A stretch of DNA of 64,000 bases, taken from NCBI RefSeq assembly GCF_019112545.1, contig NW_025064906.1, positions 223,765 through 287,764 on the forward strand. The letters run 5' to 3'. The notes beneath the pieces were generated by a model. That model saw only the letters and a program-made list of their open reading frames with translations. It had not been told where the DNA came from and made no database searches. The stretch comes from Guyanagaster necrorhizus. Taxonomy: Eukaryota > Basidiomycota > Agaricomycetes > Agaricales > Physalacriaceae. Below, in pieces: positions 34,840 through 45,494 of the stretch. The position numbers and the translations under genes were made by a program. Every line of letters begins with the position of its first letter. Positions within the stretch are counted from its first letter, which is position 1.

Positions 34840-36887
34840 CTGATTTATAGCGGTGGTGGTGGTCGTTGGTGAACAAGAGATGCAAAATCCGCTCTCTTTA
34901 AAAGAAACTCCACGATCATGCGATCAAGAACATCTCTTGAGTTGCCTCAGCCTCCGTGATTTCTTAGACAAAACAAAGTCCCTGCGCAAGCGATTGTAAG
35001 ACTACCAGAAACCGCAGATGATACATCTCACCTCCGTCATACTCCTCGACACGTTTATTTTCTGATATGCCCTAAAGAATGTTCGTCCACTCTTCGAGCA
35101 CCACGATGTCGTTTTTACCGATGAGTGAAATGTCGGCGTTGCATACGTGGGGTTTACCCGCCGCCCTTCATACATTGCTCTGCTGGACTAATAGTAGGTT
35201 GCAGATGGGCCACAAGACGGACAAAGTGACGTCCTCACACAAGAATTGCAGCCGGAGGCGGAGCGTGTATCTGGATCATCTGTTGTCTATCATATCGAGA
35301 CCCTTATGGAATTACTTCTGCAGAAAAGGCGAGACCATCTATGTCGTAAGAAGCATCTTGGGCAAGGAGGCAAAGGCGCCAAGGTGCCACACACTTCTGC
35401 CATCGGTACAGGAGTTTAGGACGTGTCGCTGAAATATTATCTTTGAACGATTAATCGCCCAATTTTACGCGCATATATGCAGGTGAAAATTTTTGTTTAG
35501 GATGCGAGATACAACAGAAGCTAGCGCTACGGACGCGACGTCAGAAATGAGAGTGAGGCTGCAACAAAGATATTTACAAGAGTCCAACAAACCAAGGAAT
35601 GAGAAATACAATTGGCTGAGGGTCTCTGCACGACCAGTTAGCAGAAGCAGACACAAGAAATATAAAAACGAACATTGCGAGAGATCATTTTGGCGGCCCT
35701 GTGTTCTTCAACTTCTTGAGGAGCTCGTTATTCTCTGCGAGGCGTTCTTCAAGGTCTCGTTGACTCTTGTCTGACAAAAGATGAGTACGACAACATGGCC
35801 ATCTGAAGTGCGGCGCTGCACGGATATATCGGGACACCCGGCGTTCTGGCGACAAAGATCTGGCGATGAACTTCAAAATGCAAAATATCCGGTCTTGGAT
35901 TTGTCTCCGCGAGTGGTTCCTAGGACAACAAAATCAATACACGGAGCAAGACATAACGAAACGGGTATGGTTGAGGACGCGGTGTCTCAGTTGCCAAAAT
36001 TGGAGTCTACGATATCGCCTTTGAGGGAATCTAACTCACCAAGGTCATTACACCTCCCCGTACCTCTGCGATATGGCGACCAAGTCCGGAGGATGGCCGC
36101 CAAAGGAGCGCAGTCTACAAAAATCACTGCCCCACCTGCGACATCACATTCATAGTTTTGATTTTTGTTCAGGTGGCTGGAACAGTCTGAGACAGGAAGG
36201 CTAACTGTTGTGTTTAGGATAGGTACTGACGTGCATTGTTGAATGATAGAATCAATTGATTGGAATTGCAAGGACTCACAATGTAGTCAACTGTACCCCA
36301 TTAAACGCCATCCGAACGACGCAGGTGATATCACCAGTCAAGGAGACGTAAATTACTGTCTGGCAACACTTCGGCATGCCCGGAGCTCATTGTATTCCTG
36401 AACGACTTGGGTCATGATATCATGCCAAACTACGCAATTCGGCAATGGCACAGTGCAACCAGAAGAAACAATGCACCTGTCAGTGTAAGACATGTTAAAT
36501 GCCGGTTAAACTCCTCCGGCGTTCGGTGGATTGTCGGAGTGGGAAGAGTGACCTGATAATTGAGGCGCTTGGCTTGTGTGGTGGTCTTTAAGCTACGGGT
36601 GATCCATGAGTGCGAGTAACCAAGTAAGGGAAAACATACAATGCGCGATTTTTTCTTTTTCACAACGATAAGCTCGCGACTGTATTCAGCCATCTACTTC
36701 CGCATCTTGCCTGCATGCTAGGCCTGTTTAAGCGATGGATCCAAGTTCAAGCAGGACATACCTGTCCCAGAATTTGCCGAGTCCTTCTCTTCTCAGTCGT
36801 CACCTGATTGCGCCGATGTCAGTGAATGGATAACGAATGCTATGGAGGAGTTGGCACCTCATGAAGTGTGTCCTCGTTTCTTAACGA
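34840..36887. other. No confident gene; a few possible exons
   Basis: Host-like composition. On the minus strand 35,876-35,685 ends in a helical, Glu/Leu/Lys-rich segment that could be the C-terminal exon of a small coiled-coil protein, with more open sequence at 36,271-35,987. A minus-strand ATG at 36,693 opens a Lys-rich N-terminus that soon reaches a GTATGT donor. Plus-strand frames at 35,079-35,432 and 35,781-36,155 have no recognisable features. I could not join these into a model. Confidence 0.3.
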
Positions 36888-37560
36888 TCAGAGGTGCTCG
36901 TACCAGGCGAGCTCTTTCTTTGCCTGCTTCACCAAATAGAGCTTCTTCTCCGGGAATGCGTCACAGTATAGTAGTGGAAGGATGGGCTCGTACTTGGGTT
37001 GAGATTGCTCTTGCATGTCGTAGAAAAAGAAATATCCTTGCTGATGGCTGAAAGCCGAGATGGTGAGTAAGAGAAGGGACAATTATTGCACGGAAGACGT
37101 ACGACGTAAAATGCTTGAAGCAGCCCGCCTAGATCAGCACTCAGCACTGGTCAACGAATGCGAATGCAGCTCACGTTTGTGCGATTGGGAAATGCATTTT
37201 CTATGGAACGACCACAGCTCTGTGGGCAGTGAGATGGGGCATTTACTTGCGAAACATTTATTGCATCCAGAGTTGAAGAAATAGTTAATAAAGGCGGCTT
37301 CACTGAATTTACTGCTCGGGAAAGATAGTACAGCAGGCAAGCGAAGAAGATGATTCCTTGTATGAGTCCGACGGCGGTGCCCATGCTGGTCCAATATCGC
37401 CTTGATGTTCCTGGATACACTTCAAACAATGACCAGATCCAGCGGTGCACACCAAGCGAATATCTACGAGCATTTAGACGCGTCTTCGGAATAAAACAGA
37501 CCACAAGTTCATACCTCCAGGATCAATTCGACAGATAGCTGCTGGATGGGGAAGTGGCCG
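36888..37560 (-). pseudogene. F-box protein gene, probably inactivated
   Basis: An F-box core is encoded on the minus strand. Residues L-S-V-E-L-I-L-E lie before and I-F-A-W-C-A-P-L-D-L-V after a 51-bp intron at 37,464-37,514 (donor GTATGA, acceptor GTAG). The next segment, to 37,134, matches the usual continuation of Agaricomycete F-box proteins, with a paired-Cys element at about 37,215-37,250. Between the two is an in-frame TGA at 37,422-37,424. Downstream, 37,082-36,888 reads as a late exon with a TGA at its end. Intact relatives act as substrate receptors of SCF ubiquitin ligases. The overlapping hydrophobic frame 37,504-37,151 is a shadow. Confidence 0.5.
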
Positions 37561-38240
37561 GGTACGAGTTTCCATGCATGTCAATGGAGGACTGGCATTG
37601 TGTGAGGTAGGTGGTGGTGGTACAAGAACAAACGCAAAACACCTGCCTGTCGTTGTGTTGGTCGATGTCAAGAGCTAATTTTGCGCGGAGTTCCAATGTC
37701 CTCTTGCTCTGCCTTTCATGCACATGCATCACGGCCGGCGGCGTTACGTTCTGCAGGCGGTATTGCCTAGACTAACTAGCGACCTGGATAATTTGCTTGA
37801 TTCTGACTGGCCGTGAATGTAGCTGAACAGTTTGGAAACACGTGAATACTCTTCATTCCACAGGACTCCATCACCATGATATTGAGCCAAGGAATGCCGT
37901 AAAAGATTGGAATGAGGCCTTGCCTATTCTTGACTTTGAACGATCCTCACTGGATAACTCGTGTCCTTGTGGCGAACTTGAAACACTTGGCGAACTTTTC
38001 GACTCTCTGATGGAGTGACAGCAGTACTGACTGCAAGCATGATTTGGCGCTCGTGTACTCTAGTGGATGAACTCTGTAAATAAACAAGGAAAATGAATTC
38101 AAGATCTGAAAATTGAAGACACCTCGGGTGTAGTTATAATATACAGGACAGTCCGTGCGTGTATTTCAGGACATGAAAGTTTATCAAGGCCTCAGGCTGG
38201 TCGAACAGGTGCTTTTGCGGACAACGGAGGCGGAGACTTG
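37561..38240. other. No gene recognised
   Basis: Only short open frames. 37,732-37,523 and 37,671-37,474 on the minus strand overlap the 5' side of the F-box pseudogene and may include its first exon. Nothing else could be supported. Confidence 0.4.
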
Positions 38241-38241
38241 A

Positions 38242-39750
38242 TCAATGACTCATTCTCCAGCAGCAACTGTAGGAAAGATTTGCTAAAGTGATCTTAGACA
38301 GATACCTGGAACGCACCCATTCCACTAACGTCATAAAGATGTCCCGCACTTTTCCTTGCCAAATCATCAATGCATTCTCCCGATCCTGCACAGATCCGTG
38401 CGAGACCTCAAATGGGTGTTCAGATCTGAGGATATACGGAGAAGGCGTGTACACAATCTCAGGGTTCGGCCCATTACGCAGATGAGCCAACATCCACTCG
38501 AAGAGTTTGTCACAATGAATCGCATGTTTGGCCGGCTGGAAAGGTAATTTTAAAGGGCAGATTTCAAACGCATAACACTCACTTGGACAGTGTGCTCAGA
38601 GCTAGTGCTTGGGCTATGCCTCGGTCAGCGGATCATCATGTTGTCTGAGTCGAGTTTGGCTTCGATATATAGAAGGTGAAGCTCTCCGGCCTTCAAGGAA
38701 CCGTCGACGACTTCCTCATGACCACCATTATGGACAGTACCTGAATGCAACGAAAGCCAAAAAGAAATAATGGTTCACAGACTAATGTCTGAAGTCTTGA
38801 ATACCAACATTCCATAATCCACCACCCCAGACAGCGTCACTCCCGGATCATTCTGAGATGCACCTTTGGGGACAGCAGAGTCGATGTCTATCTCTGGGTA
38901 TAGGTAAGGATTCCATAGATCCCTGACGCCTTCCAACTCGGATGTGATCGTACTGCCTGCGAGGAGCCGGTTTCCCCACCACACAAAATTCACTTTATCG
39001 TCGGTGCTGAACTCGGCGAGCGTCGAAGGGCACTCTGCACCTTCTGGTGTCTTTAGAAAAGGTGACAGCACTGGGTCGGAATTGGGGGGTATGAGGGGTG
39101 TTATATCGAGATTGGGACTGGTTTCAATCCTGGCTTCGATAGCAGCCTCGATATGGGCTTCGCGGTCTTTTTTCTTGGTTGCGGCGATGAAAGAGAGATA
39201 GGCGCTGACAATTGAGCGAGACGCCACCTGGTTCTAGATGAAGGAAGAATTTCGTTAATGATACAGACGCGGTGCAGAGCTACTTGCATAAATGTTGGAG
39301 ACACATAGATGACTTCAAGCTCTTGGCATAAAGGCTCGAGGTCGACGGCATAATATTTGGAATTTTGTCGTAGCTCCAACCGACTCTTGATTATATTATT
39401 ACCGGTCGTTCGAATGCCCAAACGATTCCGCAACATAAAGTGTGGTACTTCAGAGAATGTGAAGGAAGTTTGTACCTAAACAGTTTTCAGTAAAGGCACC
39501 TACGAACGAACTTAGGCCATACTTTTGGGGGTCTCTTCCAAGCATTGACTATTTGTGCAAGGTCGTCTGTGCTAGGTTCCTCCGAGTCGTCATCCTCCTC
39601 ACCCAATAGGAGCCTCAGAAATCCTAGACTTTGCGCATTGACCTCGTCGAGAAGAACCTTGTATTTTCGAAGGAACGGTCGGGCTAGTTTTATTCGCTTT
39701 GCGAGTGGAAGTTCCGCAGAACTACTGTCAAGTTCTCTTTTTTCTGCCAT
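38242..39750 (-). CDS. Hypothetical protein with PD-(D/E)XK-like core; possible frameshift at the 3' end
   Basis: Proposed exons are 39,750 to about 39,515; 39,475-39,284; 39,233-38,783; and 38,740-38,625, on the minus strand. The N-terminus is basic and Leu-rich. Exon 3 is helical, then carries conserved Trp and Asn residues and ends in V-V-D-Y-G-M-L. Exon 4 reads L-H-L-L-Y-I-E-A-K-L. An Asp in this position followed by a hydrophobic strand with E-x-K is the signature of the PD-(D/E)XK nuclease fold, frequent in Crinkler-like and restriction-endonuclease-like families of basidiomycetes. Exon 4 stops at 38,625, but a plausible continuation (D-R-G-I-A-Q-A-L-A-L) appears in the next frame, followed by an intron and 38,493-38,242. 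The end is therefore either misread by me or frameshifted. Confidence 0.5.
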
Positions 39751-40458
39751 CAGATAAGTTTCAAGTCAAGGTAAAGGATCCGCCCTCTTAAGCCAATGCG
39801 GCACCGATGACATCACTACGTCTTACCCCACAGGTACTTAATGCAATACAGGCATGATTTGGTGCTCGAACATGCTGTAGTTGATAAACGCCTCGTGTAC
39901 AAGTAAATAATAATTAACTCATGACCTGATTCGAAGACCGCATACCTTAATCCAACCTCGTCTGAAACGGCTCTTGCTCTTAAATCCACCCTTCTCTCTT
40001 CTGGGAACTTAGATATCCTTTTGGCTAGTAAATCTGAGTTTAAAGAAGCCTTGTATGCTCTTTGCACACGCACAGGAAATGGAGAATGATGACGGAATAT
40101 AGTCGTCCCGAAATCGACGTATTCCAGTACAGCCTTTGTAAAAACGTTAAATGAAGGTACTGATGCAAGGCGTCGTCATGGACGAAGAAGGACCTGATAT
40201 CATGTACGGTAAAACAAATGGTTCAGCAGGCATGCAGATTTACTAACTTGCTTGGTGACAATCCCGTCGGCGAAGAAAATACCACTGCGGATCCGGTAGT
40301 TGTCGACTGTTACTATATGACATCTTCCCAGCGGTAGCCGCGCAAAGTGTATTTACTTTGACACAGGTCTGAAGTCATACTCCTCCCTTCGCAATTTCTT
40401 GTTTTCGAAGCAGCTCGAGATTAAACGGACGGAGTTCGTCGCCAAGAATCTGCAGTTT
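39751..40458. other. No gene recognised
   Basis: The minus-strand frame 40,073-39,816 is open but has no recognisable features. The rest of the interval has only short frames. Confidence 0.4.
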
Positions 40459-41392
40459 TTAAGATCTAAGATAGGTTGAATAACTGAAGAGCATTGAAGA
40501 GAAAGCTTGCGTACCTATTTTATACATGTTCAGATCGCCATCTTTGGTGTACAAAGTGAAACGAGAAATTTCAGGACGAACGGGATCAGTTGGGGAACCG
40601 ACGAATGGGATCCCCACGATACCACCGAAGAGTGCACGCTCCACTCTGTATCCTGGGTCGGAAGGCCACTCATCTTCATCGTCGACTAGGCAGCTGCCTC
40701 GAATAGCAACGGGGACGAATTCATGGCTCACGCACCGCTGTGAAGCATTATGACAAAAGCGAGAAAGGAGGAACCCAGGAAGTCACGCTCAAGAGCTGCT
40801 GAGGTGCAGCATCCCATAAGCAACGGTAGGGTTGATGGTCACGGCCATGTTGGGAGCCTCATCTACAGACGCGACTCTTGAAAAGGAATTTGTTAGGAAA
40901 GTAGAAATATCGCTAATTGTTGGCGTAAAGAGAAGGCAATTTTGAGTCTGAGAGCGATGTCGGACGAAGCAGCACTTAAAAATATTTGCACGCAAACATG
41001 TTAGGTAAGCGTCACCGTGTTGGCCGGCTGCAGTCCAAATTAGGTATTATAGATCCATGTGGGTCCGGACTTCGCCCTGCAAACCCTAACCCTACCTTAC
41101 AACCCTTCGTCGTTACCACCGCCACGGAGGCCTTATTGTCATGGCCCCCAATGTTGAAGCCGGACTTCCTACTACCGAATCTCATGTAGACAGGTACAAC
41201 GTACACAGGTCTGTTATCCCATACTTGGGCACCATTGCTGTCTGATCTTGCAACAGTACCGATGTTATTCAGGATGCACGCGTTAATGTTACCAAAGAGC
41301 ACTCCGACACTGTTATCTGGTACAAGGCAAGGAATTATAGGTTGAAAATGTGCTATCCAAGGCTCATCAGTATTGAAGGAAAGGTTCCTCAC
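40459..41392 (-). CDS. Hypothetical protein, fragmentary model
   Basis: Three minus-strand open segments lie in line: 41,392-41,012 (126 codons), 40,995-40,789 and about 40,800-40,459. The last has a well-behaved acidic and Pro/Gly-rich sequence (residues such as V-D-D-E-D-E-W-P and R-F-T-L-Y-T-K-D-G-D) ending at a GTACGC donor near 40,513. The first segment is rich in Gly, Val and Asn and looks beta-structured. I could not connect them with phase-correct introns, so boundaries are tentative and this may be two genes or a decayed one. No family was recognised. Confidence 0.3.
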
Positions 41393-41649
41393 TGACGACG
41401 AGATCGTTGAGCATATCGTGGTGCGTATGCAGGCATTACATGCCGTCGGATTCGTTTGTTCAATTCTGTGTGCTATAGCATAATCCTACATCTAAAATAT
41501 GTTGGACAATACATCGACCCAAACGTGGCTGGTATATCAGGATTCGATCGCGTCACTTTCCACCGGGGGTATTCATTCCACTGGCGCCCGTATCACCAAC
41601 ATCGCCTCATCATGTCGACGCCGCCCTGTCGTTTTTCAGTAGAACGAAC

Positions 41650-42279
41650 ATGCCATATCTTAGAGAACCGGAAGAGGCTTTCACATTCCAGGAAGGCTCG
41701 TCGTCGTTATCGGTCCACTCTTATCCGCCAACACCGCCCCCGCCACCACCAGGATCATCGTCGCCATCCTCGTCCATTAAATCAGAAGAATATTTCGGAA
41801 GGAACAAGCACAAACCACAGGTCTCCGAGTTTATCCTTGCTCCTCATTCGTCGCAGCATGTAGAAACGACCGAAGACAGCACAATCTTTGCTCGTGCCTT
41901 CGCAGCGCTGCGTAACCACAAACCGTCGCACTCAAATTCATTTACGCTGTCGCGCGTCGCGCAGCCACCAGTATCTCCGCCTCCCTATGCCTCAGATCCA
42001 GTGCTTGCACCTACTGAGCGTCCAAAATCGATTCTGTGTCCGCCTTTGTTGGTATTCCATGATCGGACGCCAGTGTACTCAGTCGCATCCTTTACGGGCA
42101 CGATTGAGTTCGATAGAGCCGAAGAAGGATTGGTTGGTGTGGACACGAGCTTCTGGATCGCAGTCGCCCTGACGTATCTGGAATTCCTTGCAGAACGAGA
42201 GGTTGGTCTCCTGTCCCGTCGCTTTAATGTTGGCGCACTCATTGACTGGTTTCGTCTCAGAGCTACCTGGCAGCATTGA
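41650..42279 (+). CDS. Hypothetical protein with Pro/Ser-rich N-terminus
   Basis: A single open frame of 209 codons from ATG at 41,650. It has normal codon usage and high CpG, unlike the transposon half. Residues 20-45 are Ser and Pro runs. The middle is Ser/Pro-rich, and the C-terminal 75 residues look folded (Phe, Trp, Leu, Glu and two Arg-rich turns). A short upstream frame at 41,456-41,863 overlaps in another phase, and an upstream exon cannot be excluded. It ends 194 bp before the next gene on the same strand. The function is unknown. Confidence 0.5.
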   Translation: MPYLREPEEAFTFQEGSSSLSVHSYPPTPPPPPPGSSSPSSSIKSEEYFGRNKHKPQVSEFILAPHSSQHVETTEDSTIFARAFAALRNHKPSHSNSFTLSRVAQPPVSPPPYASDPVLAPTERPKSILCPPLLVFHDRTPVYSVASFTGTIEFDRAEEGLVGVDTSFWIAVALTYLEFLAEREVGLLSRRFNVGALIDWFRLRATWQH

Positions 42280-42472
42280 GTGATTAATATATCTATACCC
42301 TCGTATCCCGTCGTATACGAATTATTCGTTCTCGACCAAAACCATTTGCTATTACTAGGGGCGTCCCTAAAATTAGATTAATACTTCGATCATTCTCGAG
42401 CTCCTATGCAAAATATCACCTATTTCCTCCGACAAATATCCTTTCCACCTTCGTTCCTTTTCAGCAGCCATC

Positions 42473-43936
42473 ATGGCCCTGAATCCCGCTGGATCTGTTC
42501 GTGCACCCAGCATTAATAATTCCTTCCAGTCAGACGCCGGCTCAGCATACCATGTAATCATTGGCAATGATGATGCTTATCGTGTAGAGTCCTTATCTGA
42601 CGATGAAGCCTCTCCTCCAGAAGAGGAATACGACATATTTGACCTGGAGCTAGTTACCTCTGTTGGTGGGAAGGTACGGCACATGCTCGGTATATTTATT
42701 CTCACTAATTATATCATCATCATTTAGCAAACCGAAATTAGCGTCCGTAGACGGAACCCCACACTCACATCCAGTGGGCGTCCCACTTACAAAGTCGAGA
42801 AGAAAACCATCAGTCACTTTTTGGGCAAGAAAAACATGGCCGTCGTCATCAACCGCAATGAAGGCCTCAGCGCAGTCAACAGCACCTCACGATCGCGAAT
42901 GTACCCCAAGGGATACGCCCCCATTTTCGAAGCCCATGACGAGAACACTCGCCACATAACGATAACTGCCACGCCTCAGTGCGTTTTGTCTGGCACTGTT
43001 CGCGGCAATCGCGTCACCATCTCGCCGTCCTGCGGTTCCTACGACCCTCAGAACTCTCGAACTCATAAACGGGACGGCGCCGCATACCATTTCTTTGCCC
43101 TCGTTATCTCAGAGTTGGACAGCAACCCTCCCGGAGTCGAAAGCAGTGACCCAATGGGGATACCCAAGCCGCCATACCCCGGCGGCGGATATTTTGTATT
43201 AGAGGCCAACAGTCAAGGGCGCAAGGAACTGCTGTGCTCATTGTACTGCACCAGATACGAAAAACGACACCTCATACACCCGGACGACTTCCTCGTCGCT
43301 GAGCTCCGGCTTCCAAACCTTCCCAACACGGTTTCCTCCTCTTCCTCTTCTAAACCACCAACTCCTTCCTGGAGGCGTCTCTTCCGTGAACGTCACGCTT
43401 CGCTGCACATCTCCAAACGTGCCATCGATGCTTGTTTTTCAGGCGACGACGTCAAGATCCTCGCATCGAAGCCTGTTCCTGGGAAGCGCCATTTCTTTTC
43501 GCGTGAGCAAGGGTTGGAGATTATCGTGTCGGCGATGACGGTGTCACTGTTGGCGATTGAGCATGATGGATTGGAGAGTAAGAAGTGGTCATGGTTGACT
43601 TCACGGGAAGCGATGGAGCAGCCAGTTGTGCCGAGCAAGGCGGAGGTAGAGGCTGGGACCGGGCCGGACAGGGTCGCGTCAAAGGATACGCTGATGTCTA
43701 CAGAGGGTCCAGAGGCAGTGAAGCCGCCTGAAGGGACTGATTGGACGGTCATGACGTACAACTCTGAAACCAGCCTGGGGCAAGCAGCCGGAGTCGGTGT
43801 GAGGGAACCGTCATTCATCGATGGCGGAGAGGATGGCGAGCAGATATACACGGACAGTTATGTACCAGAACCGGCACGAAGGTCGCTAGACAGCCAGATA
43901 CGGCACCCGGCCCATGCTGTTCAGCTTGTTGGCTAA
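42473..43936 (+). CDS. Conserved-looking hypothetical protein, about 469 residues
   Basis: Exons 42,473-42,673 and 42,728-43,936 are separated by a 54-bp intron (GTACGG...TTTAG), phase 0. The N-terminus (1-67) has a V-I-I-G-N-D-D segment and an acidic stretch. Residues about 70-260 contain alternating hydrophobic strands with paired basic residues. A Ser-run linker follows near 250, then a basic helix, then a conserved-looking hydrophobic segment (E-I-I-V-S-A-M-T-V-S-L-L-A-I-E). The last 100 residues are acidic and low complexity. A beta-rich lipid- or membrane-associated fold such as the Tubby/LURP type is conceivable but not supported by a specific motif. Confidence 0.7.
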
Positions 43937-44051
43937 ACCAGACACTAACTTTGGAATCTTCAAAAGTATACCCAAATCGTTTTCAATGGTGGAGTGGGGT
44001 AATGAATATAATAGTTAGATATGTCTACTTTTAATATCGAGTATATTACAT

Positions 44052-45494
44052 TCAGAACATCTCATCGTCATCAAAGGATCTTCGAGGCGAACGAGGCTTG
44101 TCGAATTCTCGACGACGAGCGTATTCCAACTTGAAGGTGGTACCCTCCCCTGTTCGTGTCCCATTTAGCTTCTCCATCAAGTCTGTCGCGCTCTCGACGT
44201 CGCTCATGTGAATGAAGCCTGCGTTCGCTTTTTCCGAGTAGTTGTTGCGCACTAAAGAAAACATAGTTAGAACATCCACTGACAATGTCACAATAGTGAA
44301 CGCTCACGGAAGTATACGCTGACCACATTTGCCGCGTATGGGCCCAGCATTTCACGCATGGCCTTTTCGTCTCCAATGAAGTCATAAAAATACAATTTTT
44401 GGTTTGGGTCTTTAGGTGCAGGGTTTTTTGTCTCCTGGAAGTCAATGTTCATCTGGAGACCGTCCAGGACAAGCGGTTCTCTCATAAAATGCTCAAACGC
44501 CCTTTCAGCACTCTCTTGCTGGGAGAATTGTACATGCGCGAAGCGTCGAGATTTGCCCTCCGCATCGTACGCTGCATGGCATTAGAGACTCCGAAAAGCG
44601 AGAATAGTAAGACATGCTCACCGACATGAACCCGCATAAGTCTCCCAAACTTGCTGGCCGCTTCCCTCAACTCGGCCTCTGCACCATCAGGGAATCCACC
44701 AATGAAGAGCGTATCCGAGGGGCCCCGCTTCTCATCCCGTTTTGAGGGTTTTCCGTAGTCCATGAGGGTCTGACGGCCGCCAAACACGAATGGCTGCTCT
44801 TCGTGCGCCTTGAAAACGCTCATAGCCTGAGACACTTCCACAAATTCAACATGTGCGAAGCCAAGTGCGAGACCGCGAGAGTTCATGCCTAGGGACGCAT
44901 CAGAGGTACGAAAAGAATGGAGAGACGAGCTACGCACCCATTTGTACACGGAGGATCTCGCCAAAACTGCTGAGCTCATACCGTATGTCGTCTTCTGTCA
45001 TGTTATACGGAAGGTTCCCGACATAGAGAGTTCGCGTAGGGAGCGACTTCGTCTCGCCAGACTCGCGCGTTTCCCGTGCCTTCGAGGGGATGCTGAGTTC
45101 GATTCTCGCTTGGCGGGTGCCGAACACGAACGGCTCCTCCTGGTGGGACTTGAATAAACGCTCAGCACATTCCTGAGATTCAAATGTAACATGTGCGTAG
45201 CCCATCGGTATACCATTGGAGTTCACGCCTGCAAGTCGTCAGAGACCATCTTCGAAAGTAAATTTTTAGCTCACCCATCTTCACGTTCTTAATCGCTCCA
45301 AAGCTCCCGAGTTCATACCGTACGTCGTCGTCAGTCATGTTGTACGGCAGATTGGCTATGTAAAGGGTGTCGGTGAGGCGAGAGACACTCGAGACGAGCC
45401 GTATAGCTAGCCGCGTCGGTATTGCTGTCCTGGGCAGTGTTCGTGATACCGAGAACAGCGCAGAAGTGCTTGAACGGAGAAATCCGCCAAACAT
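44052..45494 (-). CDS. Mitochondrial RNA-binding protein with four RRM-type repeats
   Basis: Five exons: 45,494-45,275; 45,228-44,938; 44,888-44,622; 44,571-44,308; 44,251-44,052. All four introns (46-56 bp) are GT-AG and phase 1, giving 413 residues. The N-terminus (about 1-38) is rich in Arg, Ser and Ala with no acidic residues, typical of a mitochondrial presequence. RRM cores follow with RNP2-like starts T-L-Y-I-A-N-L and T-L-Y-V-G-N-L (repeats 1 and 2), T-L-F-I-G-G-F (3) and L-Y-F-Y-D-F (4, divergent). RNP1-like strands read G-Y-A-H-V-T-F, G-F-A-H-V-E-F, R-F-A-H-V-Q-F and A-G-F-I-H-M. Each intron lies at the same place inside a repeat. It probably binds mitochondrial transcripts. The ATG at 45,494 is the first Met in frame. 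Confidence 0.92.

Noticed and set aside
37151..37504. Minus-strand ORF with a membrane-like segment
   Set aside because: It overlaps the F-box reading in another frame; the F-box residues match a known family and the hydrophobic stretch does not.
41082..41095. Telomere-like CCCTAA words
   Set aside because: Only about two repeats; too short for an interstitial telomere and expected by chance.
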